DNA of 64,000 bases from Phycisphaerales bacterium (GTDB lineage Bacteria > Planctomycetota > Phycisphaerae > UBA1845 > UTPLA1): positions 1,550,001-1,614,000 of the forward strand of contig JACKHI010000001.1 of NCBI GenBank assembly GCA_020639075.1, read 5' to 3'. Positions within the stretch are counted from its first letter, which is position 1. Each line of letters starts with the position of its first letter. Under the pieces are notes generated by a model that was not told the DNA's origin, did no database searches, and was given only the letters and a program-made list of their open reading frames with translations. This document shows, piece after piece, positions 31,628-39,091 of the stretch. Position numbers and translations under genes: made by a program.

Positions 31628-34495
31628 ATGCGCTCGCCGCTCATCGTCTCGCTCGTCGTATCCATCGCCTTCGCATCCTCGACATTCGCGGCCGACCTGC
31701 CGTGGACGCAGTTGTCTTTGTCGTCCGCTCAAGTCGATCGATATCTCCAGGACCACCCCGATCGCGACGGCCGCGGCATTGTCATCGCCGTTCTCGATAC
31801 GGGCGTCGAAGTCGACGTACCCGGCCTCCAGATGACTTCGACTGGCGAGGTCAAGGTCATCGACGTTCAGGACTTCACGGGCGAAGGCGACGTCGAGATT
31901 CGTCGCGCCATGTGGAGCGAAGACGGCACGCAAATGATCGACTACGCCGACGACGGCTCCCCACGGCTCTACACGCCGCCCCCGGTCGACCTTCGCCCCG
32001 AAGGCACGACCGTCTGGTTTGGCCTCTTCAAGGAAGCGGCGTTTAAGAACTCATCCGTGCGCGACATCAATGACAACGGTTCGACGAAAGACGAATTCGC
32101 CGTCTGCGTCGTTTCGAAGGACAACGGCACCGACGATGACGCCGTCTGCTTCGTCGATACGAACCTGGATCGGGATTTCTCCAACGAATCGCCGATGCGC
32201 AACTACAAGCTCAACTACGACAAGATCAAGTTCGACCGCAAAGCGCCTGAGAGCGAGACGGAACCGCTCACGATCGAACTCAACATCTTCATCGGCGAGC
32301 GCAAAGTCGTCTTCCACTTTGACGACGGCGGTCACGGAACCCATGTGGCCGGCATTGCCGCCGGCTATCGGATCCAGGGACAGGACGGCTTCAACGGCGT
32401 CGCGCCTGGCGCCAAAGTCATCAGCCTCAAGCTCGGCCATAACAGTCTGTCCGGCGGCGCGACGACGACGGGATCCAAGAAAAAGGCGATTGAATACGCG
32501 GCCCGATACGCACGCGAGCACAACGTCACAGTTGTCTGTAACCTCAGCTACGGCATTGGTTCCATTCGCGAGGGCCACGCTGATATCGACAAGACGCTAA
32601 ATAGAATCCTCCGCGAGAATCCCGGCCTGATCTTCTGCACGAGCGCCGGCAACGAAGGCCCCGGCCTCTCCTGCGTCGGCTCTCCCGCCGCAGCCCGCAG
32701 CGCGATCACTGTCGCCGCCCTGCTCGCCGTCGATACCGCGAGCGACGTGCGCGCCGAGAAGATTGACGCCCCCCAACTCACGCAGTTCAGCTCCCGCGGC
32801 GGCGAACTCGCCAAACCCGATGTCGCCACGCCCGGCATGATGACGTCAACCGTCCCGAAGTGGACGAAACGCGGCGACTTCTGGCAAGGTACAAGCATGG
32901 CGTCGCCATACGCGACAGGTCTCTGTGCGATCCTCGCACAGAACCTTCGCGAAGCCGGCGTCGCCCCGCGTTCCAACTGGATCAAACAGGCGCTGAAAGC
33001 GTCAGCGATGCCGATTCCCGGGTTCACGACGCTCGACTACGGCGCCGGCCTCCCCAATCTGCCCAAGGCCGTCGAACTCGTCACGAAAATCGCCGAACAA
33101 CGCAAAGACGATCCGCTCTTCGATCTGGACATCGATGTGGAAAGCCCCCTTGCCGTCGGCGGCCATAGCGAGGCCGCATACTGGCGAACGGCCTATCCGC
33201 CGACGGATCGCGACGTCTCCTTCCGCATTACGCCGGTTTTCGCACCGATCCCCGACGTCACGGCAATCACAGCGTTCTCAAAGCGCCTGACGCTCGCGAG
33301 CGACGCCGACTGGTGCAGGATCGAGCAGGACCAGATCTACTTCCGCAGCGAGCAGTCCGCGGAAGTGCGCGCGCGATATGACGCGTCCAAGCTTCAGAAG
33401 CCGGGACTCTACACGGCGACGATCACGGGGACCGCCGACAATGTTCCTCTTCTTCGTCTCGTGAACAGCGTTGTCGTTCCCCATCGCGTTGATGCGAAGT
33501 CGGACTACACATTACGGCTGGAGAATCAGATTGTCCGCGGCTGGGTCGTGAACCGGCACTATGTGGAAATCCCCGCCGGCGCATCCGCCATGCATGTGCG
33601 CCTCAAGGCGATCGACGGAAAGCCAAGCACCGCGCAAATGTACTACATCTTCATGCCTGACGGTCGCAAGGCGACGGGCCGCTACCCCGTTCGATTGGAT
33701 ACGACGAAGGACCTCCTTGAATCGTCAACGACGATCACCGACAAGCTCACGCCCGGAATATGGGAACTGCCCGTCACATGCACCGGCGCGGCCGAGACGT
33801 CGCATTACGCGTTGGAAGTTCGTTTCGACGGCATCCAAGCCGAGCCGCAAGTTGTCGCAGACCTGGAAGGCAGCCCCGGTCATGCCGCGTCGGGCGACTT
33901 GGTATTGACGAATGTCTTTGATCATCCGTTGCACGTCGCGATGTCGGGACAGATCGAGGGAGAGCAGCAGATCGTCACGAAAAAGGCCAGCCCCGACGAC
34001 GACAAAGTCAGCGTCGATCTCAAGATGACGTCGGACATTCGCGCAGCCCGAATCCACGTCAAGCTCTCCGAGAAAGACTATGCGAAGACGACCGATTGCG
34101 GGATCAACGTCCTCAATCCTGCGGGTAACGCGATCGCGCAGGACGGACTGGGCGAGCCTGAGGCCACACTGACGGCGAACAATCCCGATCCCGACAGCGA
34201 TACTGTCACATGCAAACTCGAGATCATGCCGGCCTTCGCATATTACAATACCGAAGATAGCGTCGAATTCGAGATCACGATCGAGTACCTGTTCAAGCAC
34301 CCGATCGACGTCAGCGTAACGCAAGGCAATGACACGTCGTTGACGCTCTATCCGGGCGTGCCCGCCAGGCTGGAATACAAACTCGGTCGTCCGCTCGGCA
34401 AGGGCGAGAAGAACCGAAAGCGATTCGGGTATATCCGCGCAACGGAGAAACGCTCGAACGCATGCGTCGCGGACGTGGAGATTCTCGAGAAGTAG
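31628..34495 (+). CDS. secreted subtilisin-family (S8) peptidase, tripeptidyl-peptidase-II-like
   Basis: An endo- or tripeptidyl-peptidase with a signal peptide (cleavage near FAADLP, residue 21-22). The catalytic triad is intact: Asp57 in VLDTGV, His236 in GGHGTHVAG, Ser423 in GTSMASP, with the oxyanion Asn342 in SAGNEGPG. A roughly 180-residue insertion separates Asp and His, as in tripeptidyl-peptidase II. After the catalytic domain comes a long C-terminal region (about 480-955) rich in strands, also typical of TPP II. At 955 residues it is shorter than eukaryotic TPP II. GGGAG lies ten bases before the ATG. Export of a TPP-II-like enzyme would mean a role in degrading external or periplasmic peptides. 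Confidence 0.92.
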   Translation: MRSPLIVSLVVSIAFASSTFAADLPWTQLSLSSAQVDRYLQDHPDRDGRGIVIAVLDTGVEVDVPGLQMTSTGEVKVIDVQDFTGEGDVEIRRAMWSEDGTQMIDYADDGSPRLYTPPPVDLRPEGTTVWFGLFKEAAFKNSSVRDINDNGSTKDEFAVCVVSKDNGTDDDAVCFVDTNLDRDFSNESPMRNYKLNYDKIKFDRKAPESETEPLTIELNIFIGERKVVFHFDDGGHGTHVAGIAAGYRIQGQDGFNGVAPGAKVISLKLGHNSLSGGATTTGSKKKAIEYAARYAREHNVTVVCNLSYGIGSIREGHADIDKTLNRILRENPGLIFCTSAGNEGPGLSCVGSPAAARSAITVAALLAVDTASDVRAEKIDAPQLTQFSSRGGELAKPDVATPGMMTSTVPKWTKRGDFWQGTSMASPYATGLCAILAQNLREAGVAPRSNWIKQALKASAMPIPGFTTLDYGAGLPNLPKAVELVTKIAEQRKDDPLFDLDIDVESPLAVGGHSEAAYWRTAYPPTDRDVSFRITPVFAPIPDVTAITAFSKRLTLASDADWCRIEQDQIYFRSEQSAEVRARYDASKLQKPGLYTATITGTADNVPLLRLVNSVVVPHRVDAKSDYTLRLENQIVRGWVVNRHYVEIPAGASAMHVRLKAIDGKPSTAQMYYIFMPDGRKATGRYPVRLDTTKDLLESSTTITDKLTPGIWELPVTCTGAAETSHYALEVRFDGIQAEPQVVADLEGSPGHAASGDLVLTNVFDHPLHVAMSGQIEGEQQIVTKKASPDDDKVSVDLKMTSDIRAARIHVKLSEKDYAKTTDCGINVLNPAGNAIAQDGLGEPEATLTANNPDPDSDTVTCKLEIMPAFAYYNTEDSVEFEITIEYLFKHPIDVSVTQGNDTSLTLYPGVPARLEYKLGRPLGKGEKNRKRFGYIRATEKRSNACVADVEILEK

Positions 34496-34636
34496 GAAGC
34501 ACCCGCAACGAGGACCAGCGCCGGCGCAATTCCTCACGAAGCAAGAAACAGGAGGCCGGCGTGCAGCCGGACAGCGCGCGTGCGATCGATACGGAAGGCG
34601 GATTGCCAGCCTGCGATCGTCACCTCTGTAGCCGAA

Positions 34637-35584
34637 TCAGGACGCCGTCGTTGCGACGCTCGACGCCATGAGGTTCTCAGCGAGCTGCTTGGTCAGAACG
34701 GCAAAGACGCGGCTGTTGAGGACATCGACCTGGATCAGCCCCGCCATCTGCTCGATGTCGCCATCCAGACCGTCCAGCGCCTTGACGAGGACCTTGACAT
34801 CCAGTTCGACTCTATCCATCGCCTGTCGGCACGTCGTGACGGCTTGTTCGACGGGCATCGTCTGCGCCAACACCCGCGAAATCGCGGATGATGCGCCGAC
34901 GATTCGCGCCAGCAGATTTGCGTCCGCGTTTTCCGGCAGGTCGGCGCCCGTTGCGTGATGGAATCGCACGGATTCACACATGATCTCCGGCAGGTTCCAT
35001 TGCTCGAGAACCACTGCCGTGACTTCGCCGTGCGTGACGCCCATCAGATTGTATTCACCCTGCATCCAGGCATCGCCGGAATGCGGCTGATAGCGACTGG
35101 CGATGGGAGCATACTGATCGGGCAGCGCCTGCGCCAGAACGAGTACGCCGAGATCGGCGAGCAAGCCGATCATGAACGCTTCATCACGCCGGGCAGGCAA
35201 CAGCGCGTTTGCGAACTTCGACGAGAGAATCGCCGTTGTGACGCTGACGCGCCAGTAGTAACTGATGTCGATCAACTCGCACTTCAGTTCGTCTGTCTTC
35301 TGAACAAGATAGCGCGCAAGCACGAGGTCGCGGATTCGCTTGACGCCCAACAGCGCGATCGCATGCTTGAGCGAACTCACTTGCCGCGTCACGCCGAACA
35401 GCGGCGAATTGGCAAGCCGCAGAACGCTCGCCGCGATCCCCGGATCCGTGCTGAGCAATTCGACCAGCTTGTTGTAGTCGCAGTTTGAATCCTGCGTCAT
35501 CTCGTAGCAGCGCGTCGCAACCAGCGGCATCGATGGGATCGATGCCGATCGCTTAATGGATTCCAGGGTTTCAGCCTGCATCAT
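34637..35584 (-). CDS. HDOD-domain signalling protein
   Basis: A 315-residue cytoplasmic protein made up of a single HDOD domain (about residues 12-210) and a helical C-terminal region. HDOD proteins are degenerate HD phosphohydrolases that act in signal transduction, often with c-di-GMP or chemosensory pathways. The pattern SIPSMPLVATRCYEM, DPGIAASVLRLANSPLFG, ALLGVKRIRDLVLARYL and FMIGLLADLGVLVLAQ is diagnostic; the enzymatic HD pair is not evident. The start is one of two adjacent ATGs (35584 or 35581) behind GGAGAAG. It ends 141 bp from the convergent protease gene. Confidence 0.86.
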   Translation of the reverse strand: MMQAETLESIKRSASIPSMPLVATRCYEMTQDSNCDYNKLVELLSTDPGIAASVLRLANSPLFGVTRQVSSLKHAIALLGVKRIRDLVLARYLVQKTDELKCELIDISYYWRVSVTTAILSSKFANALLPARRDEAFMIGLLADLGVLVLAQALPDQYAPIASRYQPHSGDAWMQGEYNLMGVTHGEVTAVVLEQWNLPEIMCESVRFHHATGADLPENADANLLARIVGASSAISRVLAQTMPVEQAVTTCRQAMDRVELDVKVLVKALDGLDGDIEQMAGLIQVDVLNSRVFAVLTKQLAENLMASSVATTAS

Positions 35585-35858
35585 GTCTTCTCCCCGGTCG
35601 TCGGCGAACGCTCGGTAAAATCAGTCAACCTCTAGGAATCGGCAGTCCCGAAACGCCGCTTGATGAGTCAGACGACATCCCGCCTGAAAGAACTGTTTGA
35701 CGCGCCGACGCAGAATCAACAGAGGGCCGGGGCATGATGCCTTTCGGCAGAATTCGCCGACGACACACCGACGACAGACCCGTGCTCCGCATGGCTGATA
35801 TCGCGGCAAATACGTGCGCAGCCGTGCACCGCCTCCGCGAAATCCGCTATTCGCGACA

Positions 35859-36599
35859 TCAATCGTCTAACGACGCCGCGTCGCCCGGCCGCCACTGGCC
35901 ATCCGGACCGAGCATTTCAAATGGCCGATAAGCCGCCTTATAGTTCATGCGGTTGCAGTCCCGAATGTAGAAACCGGCATACCAGAAAGGAAGGCCCCGA
36001 CTCCGGGAGGCTTCTATTTCGCAGATCGCCGAATAGACTCCCAAGCTCCGCCGCGCCTCCGCCGGATCAAAATAGAAATAGACACTCGACCAGCACGACG
36101 GACATTCATCAACGATGCTGACGCCGACCAGCCGGCCGCCCACACGGAAGGACAGCTCGATCGTGTTCGTCGGTGAGTCGTAGAGAAATCGTTCAAAATC
36201 CTCGCGCTGCTCGCCCATTTTCCCGTCGTGCTGATAGCGAAGATAGTCGGCGTACATCGACCATTTCTCGTCCGAGATGCGCGGTGTCTCAATCGACATC
36301 GTGACATCGGCATTCCGCCGGACGACGCGCCGTTGCGATTTGGATGCCTTGAAGAACCCCGTCGGAACTCGAAGCGGCACGCATTCCCGACAATCCGTGC
36401 AGACGGGTCTGTAGATAAGCCTGCCGCTCCGCCGAAACCCGTGGTTCATAAGCAACTCATAGTCGGCGGCGGAGATCGAATGCACCTGTGAAAACACGTC
36501 CGTCGCCACACGATCGGGCAGGTAAGGGCAATCGTGCGGACTGCTCAGGTAGAGCGACAGAGGCAGCGTGTCTCTCGATGGTTTCGCCGGATCGGTCAT
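35859..36599 (-). CDS. bpt: aspartate/glutamate leucyltransferase (N-end rule)
   Basis: Transfers leucine from Leu-tRNA to proteins with N-terminal Asp or Glu, marking them for ClpS/ClpAP. The 246 residues match the Bpt/ATE family: CPYLPDRVATD near 24-34, MNHGFRRSGRLIYRPVC near 51-67 with CTDCRECVPLRV following, then DYLRYQHDGK, DECPSCWSSVYFYFDP and the C-terminal GFYIRDCNRMNYKAAYRP. Length is normal. No ribosome-binding site precedes the ATG, but a -10-like TATTCT ends 7 bases upstream, so a leaderless transcript is possible. It is divergent from the redoxin-like gene, with about 100 bp between starts. Confidence 0.92.
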   Translation of the reverse strand: MTDPAKPSRDTLPLSLYLSSPHDCPYLPDRVATDVFSQVHSISAADYELLMNHGFRRSGRLIYRPVCTDCRECVPLRVPTGFFKASKSQRRVVRRNADVTMSIETPRISDEKWSMYADYLRYQHDGKMGEQREDFERFLYDSPTNTIELSFRVGGRLVGVSIVDECPSCWSSVYFYFDPAEARRSLGVYSAICEIEASRSRGLPFWYAGFYIRDCNRMNYKAAYRPFEMLGPDGQWRPGDAASLDD

Positions 36600-36702
36600 C
36601 GCCTATAGAATACCGCAGGAGTTCACGTGCCGGGATCGTCCGACGTCGCGCGAGTGTCAACTTGCGACGAAGTCGCCCCTCTACAGAGAAAGGAGCCCTC
36701 AA

Positions 36703-37812
36703 ATGCTTCGTTTTCGCCACATTCTGACGTCACTTGCCCTCGTGTCGCTCATCGCCATCCAAGCCGAGGCCTCACCGAATCTCGGCGACAAGGCCCCAGC
36801 ACTCGGCATAACCGGCTGGGTCGGCGAAAAGCCGGCAAGCGTGCCTGGCGACGAAAACGCCAAGGACCACGTGTTTGTCGTCACGATCTGGGCGGGCTGG
36901 CACAATCGATCGCTGTCCATCCTCCCCACGATGCACCAGCTTCAGACGGACAATGCCGACAAAGGCCTGATCGTCGTCATGGTCTCGGCCGAAGACGCTG
37001 ATGAAATCCAATCGCACATGAAGACCGACAAAGCGAAGTCCGCCTTCTTTGCCGTGGACGGCGATGCAGTGGCGACGGACACATGGGCCGACGACAACGA
37101 CGCGTTTCCAATCAGCTATGTCATCGGCAAGGATAACCTCGTCGCGTGGAAGGGGGACCCTAGTCGACATCCGGGAGAAATCGAGCAGGTCGTTCGCAAA
37201 CTCTTCGACGGCTCATTCGACCTGAATGCCGCAAAAAACGAGGAGGACAACGACCGGAAATACGAAGAACTTACACAACAACTGCAAACGGCCTATGGGC
37301 TCGGCAAAGAGGACGAGGCTTTCAAGATCGTCGACAAGATGATCGCAACGAAACCGAAGGAACTGCATCCGTACTTCATCAAGCGCCAGATGATTCAGCA
37401 ATTCAACGCATACACGAGGCTACCGGCCCATCTTTCCGCAATGGAGCGGGTCTTCAAGGATTCCGCTTCCGACCTGGCCCGCATCCTCGAAGTAGAACTG
37501 ACGTTCGAAGTCGGCGATCGGAATCCCGCCTTCATGCTGCGCTGCGCAGATCGCCTGCAGACGCTGACAAACGGCCGCGACCCGAACGCCCTCGTCGCGA
37601 TCGCCGCCATTTGGGCGGAACTGGGGATGCATGCGGAAGCCGTCGAGTTGCTGGAAAAAGTCGTCGTCCTGCTGCCGCCGGGCGAAGAACGCCGCCCCGT
37701 CGAAATGCGTCTCGCCTATTACAAGGCAATCGAGCGTCTTCGCGAACAGCGCAGCAAACAGACGAAGGAACCGACATCGACCCCTTCGGCTGACACATCA
37801 GCATCGGAGTAA
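36703..37812 (+). CDS. exported redoxin-like protein without active-site cysteines, with TPR-like tail
   Basis: The 369 residues begin with a signal peptide (cleavage around EASP, residue 22-24). A thioredoxin/TlpA-like fold follows, to about 170: DHVFVVTIWAGWHNRS occupies the position where TlpA-type proteins have WxxxCxxC, yet both cysteines are absent (residues 63-70), so it should not do thiol chemistry. The part from about 185 to 345 is helical and TPR-like, and the end is Ser/Thr-rich. AAAGGAG supports the ATG at 36703. Converging thioredoxin genes follow directly, a suggestive neighbourhood. Peroxiredoxin-like variants without cysteines occur as binding proteins; the partner is unknown. 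Confidence 0.82.
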   Translation: MLRFRHILTSLALVSLIAIQAEASPNLGDKAPALGITGWVGEKPASVPGDENAKDHVFVVTIWAGWHNRSLSILPTMHQLQTDNADKGLIVVMVSAEDADEIQSHMKTDKAKSAFFAVDGDAVATDTWADDNDAFPISYVIGKDNLVAWKGDPSRHPGEIEQVVRKLFDGSFDLNAAKNEEDNDRKYEELTQQLQTAYGLGKEDEAFKIVDKMIATKPKELHPYFIKRQMIQQFNAYTRLPAHLSAMERVFKDSASDLARILEVELTFEVGDRNPAFMLRCADRLQTLTNGRDPNALVAIAAIWAELGMHAEAVELLEKVVVLLPPGEERRPVEMRLAYYKAIERLREQRSKQTKEPTSTPSADTSASE

Positions 37813-37818
37813 AACGGA

Positions 37819-38151
37819 TCAGCCAAGCGCGCTGTCGATCGCCGCGGCCAGATCCTTCTTGCCTGTGACGCCGACGAATTTCTGCACGACTTTGCCGCCA
37901 TTGAAAACCAGGATCGTCGGCAGACTTGTCACTCCGAGCCCTGCGGCTCGCATTGGGCTCGACGCAAAGTCGTACTGCCCCACTCTCGCTTTGCCTGAAT
38001 ACTCTGCGGCAAGTTCGGAAATCGTCGGTTCAAGCGCCTTGCACGGTGGACAATAATCGGCGCCGAAATCAACGAGTACCGGCACAGGCGCGCGAAGCAC
38101 CTCCGCATCAAAATTCTCGTCCGTGAATTCGAGCATCGCAGCACCCGACAT
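37819..38151 (-). CDS. thioredoxin paralogue with CPPC active site
   Basis: A 110-residue thioredoxin with the active site in DYCPPCKAL (Cys34, Cys37). The Trp normally two residues before the first Cys-containing motif is replaced (VDFGADYC against VDFWAEWC), and CPPC should alter the redox potential. The cis-proline is present in SLPTILVF. The last 25 or so residues are identical to those of the upstream thioredoxin. The ATG at 38151 aligns exactly with the start of the paralogue and is preferred over a TTG 12 codons upstream that would overlap the preceding gene. The two genes lie 28 bp apart and are co-transcribed. Confidence 0.88.
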   Translation of the reverse strand: MSGAAMLEFTDENFDAEVLRAPVPVLVDFGADYCPPCKALEPTISELAAEYSGKARVGQYDFASSPMRAAGLGVTSLPTILVFNGGKVVQKFVGVTGKKDLAAAIDSALG

Positions 38152-38179
38152 CGCGTCAGTCGTCCGGGATCGGAGTTTG

Positions 38180-38512
38180 TTATCCAAGCGCGCTGTCGAT
38201 CGCCGCGGCCAGATCCTTCTTGCCTGTAACGCCGACGAACTTCTGCACGACTTTGCCGCCCTTGAAGACGAGAATCGTCGGAATCGCCTGAACGCCGTAC
38301 TTCGCGCCGGTGCTCATGCTGTTTTCCGTATTCAGCTTGCCGACTTTGGCCTTGTCGGCGTACTCCGTCGCGATCTCGTCAATCGTCGGTCCGAGCGCGC
38401 GGCAGGGCATGCACCATTCGGCCCAGAAGTCCACGAGTACGGGCTTGTCGGATTGGAGTACTTCACTGTCGAAGTTGTCGTCTGTGAATTCCAGCGTATT
38501 GGCGCCTGCCAT
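38180..38512 (-). CDS. trxA: thioredoxin
   Basis: A canonical-size thioredoxin of 110 residues that reduces protein disulfides. The active site reads WAEWCMPCRAL (Cys34, Cys37), with Met in place of the usual Gly, giving CMPC. The cis-proline is in AIPTILVF and the KVGKLNTENS strand is typical of bacterial TrxA. It lies downstream of a strong promoter (38588-38616 on the minus strand) and upstream of the CPPC paralogue. The ATG at 38512 has a GGGAGAC upstream. Confidence 0.93.
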   Translation of the reverse strand: MAGANTLEFTDDNFDSEVLQSDKPVLVDFWAEWCMPCRALGPTIDEIATEYADKAKVGKLNTENSMSTGAKYGVQAIPTILVFKGGKVVQKFVGVTGKKDLAAAIDSALG

Positions 38513-38587
38513 AGCGATAAGTCTCCCTGTTGCCGGTCTCTTGCGATTTCGCGGTCCCGAAGGTCCGCAACCCTATAACTCGGGCGG

Positions 38588-38616
38588 ATTCTAGGTTTGC
38601 GTATACGGCAAGTCAA
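38588..38616 (-). promoter_or_regulatory. predicted sigma70-type promoter for the thioredoxin pair
   Basis: Read on the minus strand: TTGACT, exactly 17 bp, TAGAAT. Five of six positions match in each box. The leader would be about 68 nt. Confidence 0.72.
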
Positions 38617-38853
38617 AATTGCAGGAAAAACAGGCCTTCGGCCGCAGATTTCGCTGAAATGCGGCTCCGGCATTGATCGCGAGTCTTGGCGGAACCGCCG
38701 ATAAGGACGCCCGATTCCGGCGTCGAACGACGCCCACGCCAAGTTCCGCAGACGCCCGCCGCTGTTTGCCGATGACAGATTGTGGTCATGCGACAGGCCC
38801 TCTCGGCCAACGCCGGCGCCCTCGCATTGGTTATCGATTTTGGAGGTATGAAG
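38617..38853. other. intergenic region upstream of peptide gene
   Basis: Between the thioredoxin promoter and the peptide gene I see no gene and no clear promoter pair on the plus strand. A hydrophobic in-frame extension of the peptide frame back to 38782 exists but lacks a ribosome-binding site. Confidence 0.5.
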
Positions 38854-38976
38854 ATGTTGGATCTCGGTGGAACCTTTACGGCATTTATCGACTCGATTTT
38901 CGGCTTTGTGAACGGTCTGCTCTCAGCCGTATTCTCCGGGCTGACGACCTTCTTCAACGGATTGAATATCTTCTAA
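38854..38976 (+). CDS. small hydrophobic/amphipathic peptide, 40 residues
   Basis: A short gene with a perfect GGAGG seven bases before the ATG and an intrinsic hairpin terminator 26 bp after its stop, so it looks like a genuine standalone unit. The product is almost entirely Phe, Leu, Ile, Val, Gly, Ser and Thr, with regularly spaced bulky residues (FIDSIFGFVNGLLSAVF), as in amphipathic membrane-active peptides or small membrane proteins. There is no charged leader, double-glycine motif or cysteine. An ATG two codons earlier (38848) is in frame but too close to the ribosome-binding site. No similar peptide is known to me. No immunity gene is evident. Confidence 0.62.
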   Translation: MLDLGGTFTAFIDSIFGFVNGLLSAVFSGLTTFFNGLNIF

Positions 38977-39002
38977 CCTTGCTCCCCCGTCACGAACAAA
39001 GC

Positions 39003-39046
39003 AACAAGGGCGCTGCGGCCTTCGGTCGCGCGCCCTTGTTCATTTC
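39003..39046 (+). terminator. intrinsic-type terminator after the peptide gene
   Basis: The stem AACAAGGGCGC / GCGCCCTTGTT (39003-39013 with 39030-39040) has an inner CTTCGG-type loop and is followed by CATTT. The T run is weak. It lies between convergent genes and may serve both. Confidence 0.7.
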
Positions 39047-39091
39047 CGTCCCAATCGACGCGGTCCGATCCGCCGCGCCCGATGCGATCGG

